This document shows, one piece after another, positions 17,077 through 27,353 of a stretch of 64,000 nucleotides of DNA; within the stretch, counting starts at the first letter, position 1; every line of letters begins with the position of its first letter. The notes beneath the pieces are model-generated. The model was not told the DNA's origin. It saw only the letters and a list, made by a program, of their open reading frames with translations, and searched no databases. Location of the stretch: the NCBI RefSeq assembly GCF_902364025.1, contig NZ_CABJCG010000001.1, positions 620,001-684,000 of the forward strand, read 5' to 3'. The translations under genes were made by a program, and so were the position numbers. Source of the stretch: Enterocloster lavalensis (lineage in GTDB: Bacteria > Bacillota > Clostridia > Lachnospirales > Lachnospiraceae).

Positions 17077-17105
17077 TTGTCAACCCATTCAAAACCGGGT
17101 ATAAT
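17077..17105 (+). promoter_or_regulatory. Promoter of the YitT-family gene
   Basis: TTGTCA (17077-17082), 17-bp spacer, TATAAT (17100-17105), about 50 nt upstream of the start. Confidence 0.75.
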
Positions 17106-17155
17106 GTAGGCGGTAATACATCAAACCGGAAACCGGTCTATGGAGGAAGTCCGTC

Positions 17156-18001
17156 ATGAATCCTAAAAAGATATTATCTGAATGGTTTATCATTACATTT
17201 GGCACAGTGGTCGCGGCATCAGCTGTTTTCTTCTTTCTGATCCCGAGCCATTTGGCAGTCGGCAGCATTTCCGGGCTCGCAATCATTCTTGCGAACTTTA
17301 TACCGCTGAAAATATCCGCGATTACGATGGGGCTGAATGTCGCTCTGCTGGTGGTCGGCTTGATTTTTATCGGACGTGACTTTGGGATCAAAACAATCTA
17401 CACATCGGTTCTGATGCCTGTGGTTTTGGCGGTTCTGGAAATCCTGTTTCCGGACATGCAGTCCATTATGGGCGATGGGTTTTTAGATATGCTGCTTTAC
17501 ATTTTTACGGTCAGCATCGGTCTGGCGATTCTGTTTAACCGGAACGCTTCCTCCGGAGGCCTGGATATTATTGCGAAGCTGTTAAATAAATATCTGCGCA
17601 TGGATTTGGGAAAGGCCATGTCGCTGGCAGGCATTTGTACCGCCCTTACGGCGGCTCTGGTGTACGATGCAAAAACCGTGCTGTTAAGTATCCTGGGAAC
17701 GTATCTGAATGGGATTGTGCTGGATCATTTCATTTTCGGATTCAATATCAGGAGGCGGGTCTGCATCTTGTCGAACAAGGAAGCCGACATTGAGGCGTTT
17801 ATACTCCACACGCTCCACAGCGGCGCTACCATCTATGAGCCGGTGGGCGCTTATGACCATCAGATCCGCCGGGAGATCATCACAATCGTCGATAAAAACG
17901 AATATATACAGCTTATGAACTATATCTCCAAAACGGACCCCAGCGCGTTTGTGACGGTCTACAATGTAAACGAAGTGTTTTACCGCCCGAAAATCCGTTG
18001 A
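17156..18001 (+). CDS. YitT-family membrane protein
   Basis: Integral membrane protein of 281 residues. About five membrane segments fill residues 10-170 (the paired YitT/DUF161 repeats; note GSISGLAIILANFIPL and the recognisable NRNASSGGLDIIAKLLNKY). A soluble C-terminal domain (about 195-280, RRRVCILSNKEADIEAFILHTLHSGATIYEP) is the DUF2179 ligand-binding-like domain with ending DPSAFVTVYNVNEV. Most family members lack a proven function; small-molecule transport or sensing is supposed. The ATG follows GGAGGAAGTCCGTC. The gene stands alone. The G+C of the reading frame is lower than its neighbours, which could hint at different ancestry. Confidence 0.88.
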   Translation: MNPKKILSEWFIITFGTVVAASAVFFFLIPSHLAVGSISGLAIILANFIPLKISAITMGLNVALLVVGLIFIGRDFGIKTIYTSVLMPVVLAVLEILFPDMQSIMGDGFLDMLLYIFTVSIGLAILFNRNASSGGLDIIAKLLNKYLRMDLGKAMSLAGICTALTAALVYDAKTVLLSILGTYLNGIVLDHFIFGFNIRRRVCILSNKEADIEAFILHTLHSGATIYEPVGAYDHQIRREIITIVDKNEYIQLMNYISKTDPSAFVTVYNVNEVFYRPKIR

Positions 18002-18018
18002 TTGAAGCTGCGGCGTTT

Positions 18019-18081
18019 CCCGGCCAGGCTCCAGCGGGCGGAATCTGCGGGGTTCAGATTCTGCGGCTGCTCCTGGCCGGG
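18019..18081. other. Nested hairpins between convergent genes
   Basis: Perfect outer arms CCCGGCCAGG (18019-18028) and CCTGGCCGGG (18072-18081) enclose GAATCTG (18041-18047) and CAGATTC (18055-18061). The right half is inside the 3' end of the minus-strand gene. No T-tract follows on either strand. Confidence 0.5.
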
Positions 18082-18656
18082 TAAACTCTCGGCTCCGATT
18101 CCTCATCCTCCCGGACCAGGAGCAGAGGGGTCTCGCTCTCGATCTCCTCCCCCAGCCTCCAGGGTACCCACAGCTCCCGCAGCTTCTCCCCGTCTTCTGT
18201 TTTGAGATTGACGTAAAAGTTGTGCCAGGACCTGCGGCGGACCTCCTTTGTCCCCGTACAGACGGCCGTCCGGACCTTTAGCGGTCCCGACAGATACTTT
18301 CTGGTCCGCCATACGGCAACGTAATAATAACCCCCATAGCCTGCCGCCGCCAGGATGCACTCGATCCAATAGAGCCTCTGGTATTTCAGCTTCATGCGCG
18401 CTTCCCGCACCAGCTTCTGCTGCCTGACCGGATTGTCGTCCTTGCCGCCGTTTCCCAGATCGTACAGCACCTCCAGCAGAAATTCCCTCTCCCACTGGGC
18501 GTTTTTCTCCTGCTCATAGCAGGCGGACGTGACCAGCGCAAGAAATCCCAGAGTCAGAACCGTGTACCCCAGTGCGACGATCCGCCTCCTTTTCCACAGT
18601 TTCATCTCCATGCGCTGAACGTGCCTGCGCTCCCGCCCGCTGATCTCTCTCCACAT
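18054..18656 (-). CDS. Membrane protein of unknown function
   Basis: A 200-residue protein: a short basic N-terminus (WREISGRERRHVQRMEMKLWKRR), membrane segment VALGYTVLTLGFLALVTSAC (about 27-46), a charged stretch, a second segment WIECILAAAGYGGYYYVAV (about 93-111), then a beta-rich cytoplasmic or external tail (LKVRTAVCTGTKEV, HNFYVNLKTEDGEK). The start is the ATG following AGGAGGAACGACGG. No family was recognised; the tail pattern resembles small SHOCT/PH-like or OB-type domains, but that is a guess. It is divergent from the DUF1846 gene. Confidence 0.65.
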   Translation of the reverse strand: MWREISGRERRHVQRMEMKLWKRRRIVALGYTVLTLGFLALVTSACYEQEKNAQWEREFLLEVLYDLGNGGKDDNPVRQQKLVREARMKLKYQRLYWIECILAAAGYGGYYYVAVWRTRKYLSGPLKVRTAVCTGTKEVRRRSWHNFYVNLKTEDGEKLRELWVPWRLGEEIESETPLLLVREDEESEPRVYPARSSRRI

Positions 18657-18876
18657 CCGTCGTTCCTCCTGCCGCCTACGGCCCCGCATTTTCATCCATT
18701 TTATTCCATTATAGCCGGGACAGGCAACGATTGCAATGTTCTCTGCGGAAGCGTCCGGGAAATTCGCATCCGTTCCGGCAGCCGATGTGAAAACTGATAG
18801 CACACCCGCCGGATTTATGGTATACTATGGAAATGTATTACTTATGGTCAATTTTAAAACAGGAGATTACAAAAAG

Positions 18877-20355
18877 ATGAAAACCGGATTTGACAACGAA
18901 AAATACCTGAAGCTCCAATCAGAGCACATTAAACAGCGCATCGGCGAGTTCGGCGACAAACTGTACCTGGAATTCGGCGGCAAGCTCTTCGACGACTTCC
19001 ACGCCTCCAGGGTTCTTCCCGGCTTTGCCCCGGACAGCAAGCTGCGGATGCTGCTGCAGATGGCCGACCAGGCGGAGATCGTCATCGCCATCAACGCCGC
19101 GGACATCGAGAAAAATAAAGTCCGCCACGACCTTGGGATCACCTACGACGTGGACGTGCTCCGCCTGATCCAGGAGTTCCAGGACAAGGGCCTCTACGTG
19201 GGAAGCGTTGTGATTACCCAGTACAGCGGCCAGAGCGGGGCGGATCAGTTTAAGACCAAGCTGGAACACATGGGCATCAAGGTGTACCGCCATCACTGCA
19301 TCGAGGGTTATCCCAGCAATGTATCCCTGATCGTCAGCGACGAGGGCTACGGCAAGAACGATTACATCGAGACCACCCGCCCGCTGGTGATCATCACCGC
19401 CCCCGGCCCGGGCAGCGGCAAGATGGCCACCTGCCTCTCCCAGCTCTACCACGAGAACAAGCGGGGCATCAAGGCGGGCTACGCCAAGTTCGAGACCTTC
19501 CCCATCTGGAGCCTGCCCTTAAAGCATCCGGTGAACCTGGCCTACGAGGCGGCTACCGCTGATTTGAACGACGTGAACATGATCGATCCCTTCCACCTGG
19601 AAGCCTACGGCAAGACCGCGGTCAACTACAACCGGGACGTGGACATTTTCCCGGTGTTAAACGCCATTTTTGAGGGAATCTACGGCGAGAGCCCCTACAA
19701 GTCCCCCACGGATATGGGTGTAAACATGGCCGGCTTCTGCATCGTGGACGACGAGGTGTGCCGGGAGGCCTCCTACCAGGAGATCATCCGCCGGTATTAC
19801 CACGCCCTCAACCGCCTTGCCAAGGAGGAGGGTTCCGAGGACGAGGTGTATAAGCTGGAGCTGCTGATGAAGCAGGCCAAGATCAACCCCGGTATGCGCC
19901 GGGTCATCGCCCCCTGTATGGAGCGGGCCAACCTGATCCAGGCCCCCGCCGCGGCCATCGAGCTGGGCGACGGCACCCTGGTCACCGGCAAGACCAGCAA
20001 CCTGTTGGGCGCTTCCGCCGCCGTGCTGCTAAACTCCATCAAGATGTTAGGCGGCATCCCCCATGATCTTCACCTGATCGCGCCCTCGGCCATTGAACCC
20101 ATCCAGACCTTAAAGACCAACTACCTTGGAAGCCGCAATCCCCGGCTGCACACCGACGAGGTGCTGATCGCCCTGTCCATGAGCGCAGCCACGGATCCCA
20201 TCGCCAAAAAGGCCCTGGACCAGCTGCCCAGGCTTCGCGGCTGCCAGGTGCACACCTCGGTGATGCTCTCCGACGTGGACATCAAGGTCTTCAAGAAGCT
20301 GGGCGCGGAGCTGACCTCCGAGCCGGTTTACGAGCACAAAAAACTGTATCATTGA
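18877..20355 (+). CDS. DUF1846 domain-containing protein
   Basis: A 492-residue cytoplasmic protein of the DUF1846 family, recognisable from the N-terminal GFDNEKYLKLQSEHI, the central VIITAPGPGSGKMATCLSQ (P-loop-like GPGSGK near residue 172) and KYAxFETFPIW-type segment (AKFETFPIWSLPLKHPVN). The central region resembles a nucleotide-binding fold, but no reaction is established for the family. The ATG follows AGGAGATTACAAAAAG; longer upstream frames have no ribosome site. An extended -10 TGGTATACT near 18818-18826 may be its promoter. It is a single-gene unit with a bidirectional terminator behind it. Confidence 0.9.
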   Translation: MKTGFDNEKYLKLQSEHIKQRIGEFGDKLYLEFGGKLFDDFHASRVLPGFAPDSKLRMLLQMADQAEIVIAINAADIEKNKVRHDLGITYDVDVLRLIQEFQDKGLYVGSVVITQYSGQSGADQFKTKLEHMGIKVYRHHCIEGYPSNVSLIVSDEGYGKNDYIETTRPLVIITAPGPGSGKMATCLSQLYHENKRGIKAGYAKFETFPIWSLPLKHPVNLAYEAATADLNDVNMIDPFHLEAYGKTAVNYNRDVDIFPVLNAIFEGIYGESPYKSPTDMGVNMAGFCIVDDEVCREASYQEIIRRYYHALNRLAKEEGSEDEVYKLELLMKQAKINPGMRRVIAPCMERANLIQAPAAAIELGDGTLVTGKTSNLLGASAAVLLNSIKMLGGIPHDLHLIAPSAIEPIQTLKTNYLGSRNPRLHTDEVLIALSMSAATDPIAKKALDQLPRLRGCQVHTSVMLSDVDIKVFKKLGAELTSEPVYEHKKLYH

Positions 20356-20438
20356 TCCTTACCGCTATGGACCGGCGGCGCAGACCGCCGCAGATCGCGC
20401 CGCCGGTCCGCCGCTGCCGTGAAAAATGACATGAAAAA

Positions 20439-20484
20439 GAGCTGACGCCCGGGAAATATGAATTTCCGGCGCCAGCTCTTTTTT
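20439..20484. terminator. Bidirectional terminator between DUF1846 and the frl operon
   Basis: A long imperfect stem (GAGCTGACGCC at 20439 onward pairing with GGCGCCAGCTC ending 20478) is flanked by AAAAA on the left and TTTTTT (20479-20484) on the right, so it can stop transcripts from both convergent units. Confidence 0.85.
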
Positions 20485-20510
20485 AAATGTCTTTTTTCAT
20501 GAAGCCGCTC

Positions 20511-21350
20511 TTACAGTTCAGCCTTCAGCCATTCCACCGACTTGCGGATGGACTCGTGGGGATCGTCCCAGTAGATGGAGTCGTTGATCTCCAGGTCCAC
20601 AATCCCGTCATAATCGTATTCTTCCAGAGTCTTTAAGTAATCCTTTAGGGGCAGCTCCCCGTCTCCCAGGATATAATGGCAGGTATCCGCAAAATGGATC
20701 AGTTTGATCCGGTCTCTGCCCAGCACCTCAAAGTAATCCTTTAACTCCTCTCCCGCCACTGCCATGGCCACCACGTCCACGCAGATGTACATCGCCGGGG
20801 AATCCACCTCGTCCAGCACCCGCTTGATGTCCTGAAGGTTCAGCACCAGGTTGCTCTCATAGGGCTGAAGCTGCTCCAATACCAGCTCGATGCCCTTCTG
20901 CTCCGCGATGTCCGCGATCTTTTTGTAGGTGTCCACCAGGCGCGCGAAGGATTCCTCCCGGGGCAGATCCAACAGGCCGCAGCCGGAGTTTAAGAATACC
21001 TTGTTGGTCCCAAAGAGCAGGGCGTCGTCCATGGCCATGCTGAAATAGTCCACCGTGCGCTTGCGCACCTCCTCCTCGGGATGGGAGAAGCTGTAGGGAT
21101 AGGCCAGAGTCTCCGGCGTGTAGACGGAAACGTCCAGACCTCTCTCCTCCATCATAGCCCGGATGGAGCCGATCTTCTTTTTGGCGTCCTCGGCGAACGG
21201 ATAGTCCAGGCGGCAGTAATGGGGAATGCCGCCCCACAGGTCAACATGCTTTAAGCCGTTTTTCACCATGGAATCCAGATAATACTCCAGGGAATAGTGC
21301 ACATACTGCACGCTCATCACCGCAAAATTGTCCATCGTAATCTTCGACAT
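20511..21350 (-). CDS. Sugar-phosphate isomerase/epimerase (FrlC-like paralogue)
   Basis: TIM-barrel isomerase/epimerase of the AP-endonuclease-2 superfamily, 279 residues. It shares with E. coli FrlC the arrangement HVDLWGGIPHY, YTPETLAYPYSF, LVLEQLQPYESN (metal-ligand Glu in the E-x-L-x-P-Y-E-S-N motif) and the His/Glu ligands in KLIHFADTCHY and GIVDLEIND. It is more diverged than the copy at 28686-29516. Predicted role: 3-epimerisation or isomerisation of a glycated-amine (Amadori-type) substrate. Last gene of the operon starting at 25784; ribosome site AGGAGG. Confidence 0.8.
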   Translation of the reverse strand: MSKITMDNFAVMSVQYVHYSLEYYLDSMVKNGLKHVDLWGGIPHYCRLDYPFAEDAKKKIGSIRAMMEERGLDVSVYTPETLAYPYSFSHPEEEVRKRTVDYFSMAMDDALLFGTNKVFLNSGCGLLDLPREESFARLVDTYKKIADIAEQKGIELVLEQLQPYESNLVLNLQDIKRVLDEVDSPAMYICVDVVAMAVAGEELKDYFEVLGRDRIKLIHFADTCHYILGDGELPLKDYLKTLEEYDYDGIVDLEINDSIYWDDPHESIRKSVEWLKAEL

Positions 21351-21447
21351 ATCAAAATACCTCCTGATTCGTTTTATGGTTCATCCGGCTGGCCATAAGC
21401 CCCGCTCAGCCGGTTCGCCGGCAATCTGCTCTGCCGTCAGCTCCGGA

Positions 21448-22278
21448 TTACAGGGTTTCGCGGAATCTGCGCACGACTTCCATGAACTCCTTCACGCGGT
21501 TCACATCCACCCGCACGTTCTCCAGCTTGTCGTTCTCCAGCTTTCCGCCTTCCTTGAAGTAGGTTCCCACCACCGCGGCGTCCGCCGTGGTCAGCTTGCG
21601 CTCGATGGTATCCGGGCGGCAGCCGGTGTTGCACAGCACCACCACGTCGGGAGCTCCGGATTTCACGCTGGCGATCAGCTCGTCGTCCACGTCCTGACCG
21701 GCGGCGTTGGCGGAGATGCAAAGCCCGTCGGGATGAGCCTTGAAGATGGTGGACTTGGCGATATCCACCAGAGGTCTGGTGTCCATGCTGCGGTCGGACT
21801 CAGGGTTGATGAAATAGAGCATCTTCAGATCGTCCAGGTGCAGCGCTGCCTTGCGGCGCAGCAGAGCGGAAAAATCGTTGTTGTAGAAGCCGCCGTCCCC
21901 AACATACACGCCGGAGAAGGTTCCGCGGATAAACTTCGCGTCCACAGCCGCCGCCAATTCGATGCTGGCCTGGCCGTCGGAGATGCAGTCCACGCCGTAG
22001 GGCACGCGAATCTCGGATTTGAGCTCGCCGATCACGCGGGCCATGGCGGCCGGTGTGATAAAGCTCATGTGGCGCTCATAGGGCAGGCTGAACTCGTTGC
22101 TGAACATGATTCCGTCCACGCCGCCCTCCTGCAGCGCGTGCAGGTCCGCTCTTGCGTGCTCCACCACGCGCTCCATGGTGTCGCCGTAGTGGAACCGGGG
22201 ATCACCGGGCAGCGGATCCAGGTGCAGCATCGTAATAATCGGTTTCTTAACCCCAAACATTTTTTCTGTCCAAAGCAT
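21448..22278 (-). CDS. BtpA/SgcQ-family protein
   Basis: A 276-residue TIM-barrel-like protein of the BtpA/SgcQ family: KKPIITMLHLDPLPGDP at the N-terminus, GVDGIMFSNEFSLPY (about 52-66), and a C-terminal phosphate-binding-like region VVGTYFKEGGKLEN. SgcQ lies in an E. coli sugar-phosphate operon, and BtpA is linked to photosystem I assembly in cyanobacteria; the bacterial enzymatic role is not established. The pattern is consistent with an aldolase- or epimerase-like enzyme acting on a sugar phosphate. The ATG follows AAAAGGAGAAAAATT; the longer frame upstream has none. It lies between the SIS deglycase-like gene and the epimerase. Confidence 0.78.
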   Translation of the reverse strand: MLWTEKMFGVKKPIITMLHLDPLPGDPRFHYGDTMERVVEHARADLHALQEGGVDGIMFSNEFSLPYERHMSFITPAAMARVIGELKSEIRVPYGVDCISDGQASIELAAAVDAKFIRGTFSGVYVGDGGFYNNDFSALLRRKAALHLDDLKMLYFINPESDRSMDTRPLVDIAKSTIFKAHPDGLCISANAAGQDVDDELIASVKSGAPDVVVLCNTGCRPDTIERKLTTADAAVVGTYFKEGGKLENDKLENVRVDVNRVKEFMEVVRRFRETL

Positions 22279-22366
22279 AATTTTTCTCCTTTTTACTCGA
22301 ATGGAACGGGCCGCCGGCATTACCTGCGGGCCATTTATCGCCCAATATTTTCCATATTTTTGTAAA

Positions 22367-22409
22367 GCGAAAGCGGGAGAGTCAAAGACCTGCACTTCCC
22401 GCTTTTCGC
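22367..22409 (-). other. Intra-operon hairpin between the SIS and BtpA-family genes
   Basis: GCGAAAGCGGGA (22367-22378) pairs with TCCCGCTTTTCGC (22397-22409), 12 bp with one bulge. On the minus strand only TTTACAAAAAT follows, so it may attenuate or protect the transcript rather than end it. Confidence 0.5.
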
Positions 22410-22443
22410 TTTTCATTCACTATTTGCTCTGTTGCGCTCGTTA

Positions 22444-23457
22444 TCAATAATCCAGCTGGCGGTAGTAGCGGCGGATCTCCAGGGGATGGCACAGCTCCGC
22501 TTCCATGTGGGCGTCCACGCGGTTGTTCACTGCGTGCATCACCAGGTGGGAGATGGAACCTCTGAACTCCTCGCTGATTCCCTTAAGCTCGTAGTCCTTG
22601 GTGTCGATGATGGTGTAGTTCTTGCAGATTCTGGGCAGGAAATTCTTCACCCGCTCTGCCAGCGGACGCTGCTCATCCTCGCCGATAAACAGGGTTACCG
22701 GGGTCTCGGCCTCCACGATCTCCAGCATGCCGTGGAAGAATTCCGGACAGGTGATGGACTTGGTGCGGATCCACATCTGCTCCTCCCAGTAGCACATCGC
22801 GTAGGAGTAGGTTGCGCCCCACTGGTTGCCGCTGCCCACAAAGTAATGGGGCATATCCGGGTTGGCTCTGAAATACTCGTATTTCTTCTTGGCAAAATCT
22901 GCCGCCCACTCGTCGGCTTCCTTCTCCACGTCCACCAGAGCCTGGGCCAGATGAGCTTCCATCTCAGCATTGTATTTGTCATACTCCGGGAACTCGCCGT
23001 TGTTGTACATCAGGCGGTTGGCTACCATATAGAACTTCAGCTGCTCGTTCATGGGATAGGAAATGCACCAGTCGCACTGCTTTACCATGGGAGCTTCGGG
23101 CTTGTCGATGAAACCGAACACCTTTGCGCCGATCTCGTGAGCCTTGTCAACGGCTTTCACCATCTCGGAGGTGCTGCCCGTCACGGATGAGAAGATCACG
23201 ATGGAATCCTTGGTGAAACGCTTGTTGCCCGTGGTCAGAAATTCCGCCGCGTTCTCAACATATACCGGAATGGAGCTTCTGCCCCGCATATAAACCTCAA
23301 CCTGCATGCTGGAGGCCCAGGTTCCGCCGATGCCGATGAAGAAAATCGCATCAAATCCGCGGTTCTGAATCTCGTCCACTACCTTTTCAATCTCCGGTCT
23401 CAGGGCCAGAGCGCCATTTACACTGTCAATCTGTTTCTGCTCGTCAAATTTTAACAT
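22444..23457 (-). CDS. frlB: SIS-domain deglycase (fructoselysine-6-phosphate deglycase-like)
   Basis: Predicted deglycase that splits a 6-phosphorylated Amadori product into glucose 6-phosphate and the free amine. The 337-residue product has two SIS domains: FFIGIGGTWASSMQ (about 39-52) and IFSSVTGSTSEMVKA (about 88-102) in the first, HYFVGSGNQWGATYSYA in the second, followed by the family active-site region EFFHGMLEIVEAETP (about 238-252; E. coli FrlB has EFRHGPLEIVEPG) and the terminal RRYYRQLDY. It sits with a FrlD-type kinase and a FrlC-type epimerase. Symbol by family resemblance; the amine specificity is not known. Confidence 0.82.
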   Translation of the reverse strand: MLKFDEQKQIDSVNGALALRPEIEKVVDEIQNRGFDAIFFIGIGGTWASSMQVEVYMRGRSSIPVYVENAAEFLTTGNKRFTKDSIVIFSSVTGSTSEMVKAVDKAHEIGAKVFGFIDKPEAPMVKQCDWCISYPMNEQLKFYMVANRLMYNNGEFPEYDKYNAEMEAHLAQALVDVEKEADEWAADFAKKKYEYFRANPDMPHYFVGSGNQWGATYSYAMCYWEEQMWIRTKSITCPEFFHGMLEIVEAETPVTLFIGEDEQRPLAERVKNFLPRICKNYTIIDTKDYELKGISEEFRGSISHLVMHAVNNRVDAHMEAELCHPLEIRRYYRQLDY

Positions 23458-23475
23458 CGCTGATATTTCCTTCCT

Positions 23476-24204
23476 CTATTTATGAAAATGTACCGTAAAG
23501 TTGCATTTGTCCCCCCGCGTATAGGACTTGGAATACTCGATCACGCGGTTATGGTCGTCGTACGTGGTGCAGCCGAACAGGAACACCGTCTGATCCTTGT
23601 TGATGTTGATCAGCCGGGCGTCGGACTGGGTAAGCTGTACCAAATCCAGGGTCTGCCAGGCCCGCACCGGATTGATGCCGTAAAACTTGTAAATCTCGTA
23701 CATGCTGAACACCGACAGATCGATCCCCTCCATCTTGGGAACAAGATTGTAGGGAATGTAAATCTCCTGGATGGCGATGGGCTCCTCGTCCGCATAGTCC
23801 AGACGCCTGATAAAATACAGCATGTCGTCCGGTTCAATCCCAAAAATCGCCCCGTACTTCTCCCCGGCTCTGCGCTGGCCTTTGGACAGAATTTTCCTTC
23901 TGGTCTCCACGTTCTTGGCGTTCATGGTCTGTGTGAATCCGCCCAACACCTCCAGATCGCGCTCGATCTGCGCCACCACGTACACGCCCTTGCCCTGCAC
24001 GCGCTTGAGCAGGCCCTCGTTCACCAGCGCGTCGATGGCGCTGCGAACGGTCAGGCGGTTGATGCCGTAGGTGCTGGCCAATAGATTCTCGGAGGGGATC
24101 GCCGTTCCGGGCGCATACTCCCCATCCTCAATTTTGGAACGCACAACCTCTCTGAGCTGCAGATAGATCGGTGCATTGTAGGAAACCTCTGCCGGTTTTG
24201 CCAA
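23476..24204 (-). CDS. GntR-family regulator with UTRA domain (HutC type)
   Basis: A 242-residue regulator: winged HTH (SENLLASTYGINRLTVRSAIDALVNEGLL about residues 30-58) then a UTRA effector domain (about 90-242). I place the start at a TTG (MAKPAEVSYN in translation) because AAAGGGGG lies 8 nt before it and no ATG or GTG with a site is near; longer frames run into the upstream kinase gene. It lies between the FrlD-type kinase (23-bp gap) and the SIS deglycase gene, so it probably responds to a phosphorylated intermediate. A second GntR protein heads the same operon. Confidence 0.85.
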   Translation of the reverse strand: MAKPAEVSYNAPIYLQLREVVRSKIEDGEYAPGTAIPSENLLASTYGINRLTVRSAIDALVNEGLLKRVQGKGVYVVAQIERDLEVLGGFTQTMNAKNVETRRKILSKGQRRAGEKYGAIFGIEPDDMLYFIRRLDYADEEPIAIQEIYIPYNLVPKMEGIDLSVFSMYEIYKFYGINPVRAWQTLDLVQLTQSDARLININKDQTVFLFGCTTYDDHNRVIEYSKSYTRGDKCNFTVHFHK

Positions 24205-24227
24205 CGCAATAACCCCCTTTACGCTTC

Positions 24228-25013
24228 TTACCAGGCGCCGTTGTACTCCAGCGTCACGCTGGAATTGGTTGCGCCCATTTTCATACACTCTTCAACCGGT
24301 TTCTCTTCCAGAATCCCCTTTAAGAACCCGGCGATAAAGCTGTCCCCGGCTCCCATGGTGTCCACCACGTTGCAGGGAATGATTCCGAAGGTGGTGTACT
24401 TCTCTCCGTCGTAGACAATACTGCCCTTTTCGCCCAGGGTGGTGATCACCAGCTTGGGCCCCTTGGCCTTAATCTGTTTCATGGTCTCACGCAATTCAGG
24501 CGTGTCCCCGTCGTCCGTGGCAAAGAACAGGTAATCCACGGAGGGGATTGCGGTGACAGCCGCCGGATCCTCCGGGCGGGTAGCCGCGTCAAAGGCAACC
24601 TTCACGCCTCTGGCCTGGATCTTCGCCAGATCGTCGTGAACATTTCCCCAGAGGCCGGTCACCACCATATCATGGCTGCAGAGGAAATCGATCTCCTCGT
24701 CGGTGAGCTTGAAGTCCGCCAGAACGCCTTCCTCGTACTCTCCGAACACGCGCTCTCCGTCCACCAGTTCCACATGGGTGATCGCCGTGCTGCCTTCCAT
24801 AAAGCGGATGTGGGACACGTCAACGCCCTTCTCCGCAATTTTTTCCTTCATCAGTTTTCCGTACTGGTCGGTTCCGACCACTCCCGTGTAGGAGGACTCT
24901 CCCCCCAGCCGCACAAAATATACGGCTACGTTGACGGGATTTCCGCCGGGATATGCTTTTCCGATATTTTCGTAAACGTCCATACAGTTATCGCCAACTG
25001 CAGCTAACTTCAT
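24228..25013 (-). CDS. frlD: PfkB-family kinase, fructoselysine 6-kinase-like
   Basis: ATP-dependent sugar kinase, 261 residues, of the PfkB family. It closely follows E. coli FrlD: GDNCMDVYENIGKAYPGGNPVNVAVY at the N-terminus (read in two parts), RVFGEYEEGVLADF, the catalytic-base motif DTMGAGDSFIAGFLKG (about 214-229), and the unusual C-terminal YNGAW (FrlD ends YHGAW). Predicted to phosphorylate the O6 of an imported Amadori sugar such as fructoselysine. The ATG follows AGGGAGGTATAAAC. A diverged second copy is at 30157-30951. Confidence 0.85.
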   Translation of the reverse strand: MKLAAVGDNCMDVYENIGKAYPGGNPVNVAVYFVRLGGESSYTGVVGTDQYGKLMKEKIAEKGVDVSHIRFMEGSTAITHVELVDGERVFGEYEEGVLADFKLTDEEIDFLCSHDMVVTGLWGNVHDDLAKIQARGVKVAFDAATRPEDPAAVTAIPSVDYLFFATDDGDTPELRETMKQIKAKGPKLVITTLGEKGSIVYDGEKYTTFGIIPCNVVDTMGAGDSFIAGFLKGILEEKPVEECMKMGATNSSVTLEYNGAW

Positions 25014-25061
25014 GTTTATACCTCCCTAATTCCGCCCTGCCGGGCAATCCACGTGGCTCTG

Positions 25062-25784
25062 TTACCGCCTCGTCAGCTCGCTGGCATAGCAGATGTACTC
25101 CGAACGGGTAATCTCCTTAAAATACTCAAATACAACGTCCTGCTCATCCATGGTCACACCGGACTGATAGATCACAGGGGCGCCCTCTTCCATTTCCAGA
25201 TAACCGGCTTCCTGGGCATCGCAGTAGGTGATGCTGAGCTTCTCATGGCCGCCTGAAATCTCCACGTTATAGTGCTGTTTCAGCAGGCTGTACAGAGAAT
25301 TGCTCTCAAAATCCAGGGCTTCGAGGCCGGGAAAACGCTCCGCGTCCAGAAAGGCGGTGGAAATCATCACCGGAATCCCGTCCAGATACCGGATACGCAC
25401 CAGGCGGAACAGCTTGTGTCCCAGCGGGAGCTTCATCTTCCGCCCGATGTTCTTCGGAGTCTCACAGAAATCCATGTGCACCACCTTGGTGGTGATCTCA
25501 CGGCCCGAACGCTTTACGGTCTGGTAAAATCCGTCCGTATCCTGCAGGTTTCGCACCAGCTTTTCACCGGACACGTAGGTTCCCGATCCGTTCTTATTAT
25601 AAATCTTTCCCTCGAGAATCAGCTGCTTGATCGCGCTTCTTAAGGTGGAACGGTTGAAATCCCACATATCGCACATGCTCCGCTCAGAGGGAAGCCTGTC
25701 ACCCGGTTTTAAATGGTTTTGAATGATATAATTTTCAATTTTTTCAATGGCCTCGTCCCGAGGCTTCTGGCGTTCTATATTCAT
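25062..25784 (-). CDS. GntR-family regulator with UTRA domain (first gene of operon)
   Basis: A 240-residue HutC-type GntR regulator: HTH at about residues 28-58 (SERSMCDMWDFNRSTLRSAIKQLI) and UTRA effector domain in the remainder (RLVRIRYLDGIPVMISTAFL, FEYFKEITRSEYICY). The second ATG of MSAMNIE is preferred: AAAGGA is 9-10 nt before it, whereas the first ATG abuts the site. As leader gene of its operon with an inverted-repeat operator just upstream, it is probably autoregulated and derepressed by an Amadori sugar or its phosphate. FrlR in E. coli is a comparable regulator. Confidence 0.85.
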   Translation of the reverse strand: MNIERQKPRDEAIEKIENYIIQNHLKPGDRLPSERSMCDMWDFNRSTLRSAIKQLILEGKIYNKNGSGTYVSGEKLVRNLQDTDGFYQTVKRSGREITTKVVHMDFCETPKNIGRKMKLPLGHKLFRLVRIRYLDGIPVMISTAFLDAERFPGLEALDFESNSLYSLLKQHYNVEISGGHEKLSITYCDAQEAGYLEMEEGAPVIYQSGVTMDEQDVVFEYFKEITRSEYICYASELTRR

Positions 25785-25813
25785 GGCAGACATTCCTTTT
25801 TCAGTCGAAAATC

Positions 25814-25827
25814 ATGTAATACTACAT
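25814..25827. promoter_or_regulatory. Likely GntR operator ATGTA-N4-TACAT
   Basis: Perfect inverted repeat with 5-bp arms and a 4-bp centre, about 25 bp downstream of the -10 of the GntR operon promoter and 30 bp upstream of the start. The symmetry and position suit a GntR/HutC repressor site. Confidence 0.6.
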
Positions 25828-25851
25828 TTGTTAAACGTATTCCTACAACTC

Positions 25852-25880
25852 ATCTTAGAACATCTGCCACAAAGTGTCAA
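25852..25880 (-). promoter_or_regulatory. Promoter of the GntR-frlD-GntR-frlB-btpA-frlC operon
   Basis: Minus strand TTGACA (25880-25875), 17-bp spacer, TAAGAT (25857-25852). It lies just past the stop of the frlA gene, so it starts a second transcript within the locus. Confidence 0.75.
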
Positions 25881-25902
25881 CCTTGCCGCGGTTAAAAACC
25901 TG

Positions 25903-27300
<1,398 letters not shown>

Positions 27301-27353
27301 TTAACCATATCACATCGCGCTGGGCGCGTATGCTTCATCATTACAGCGGGCAA

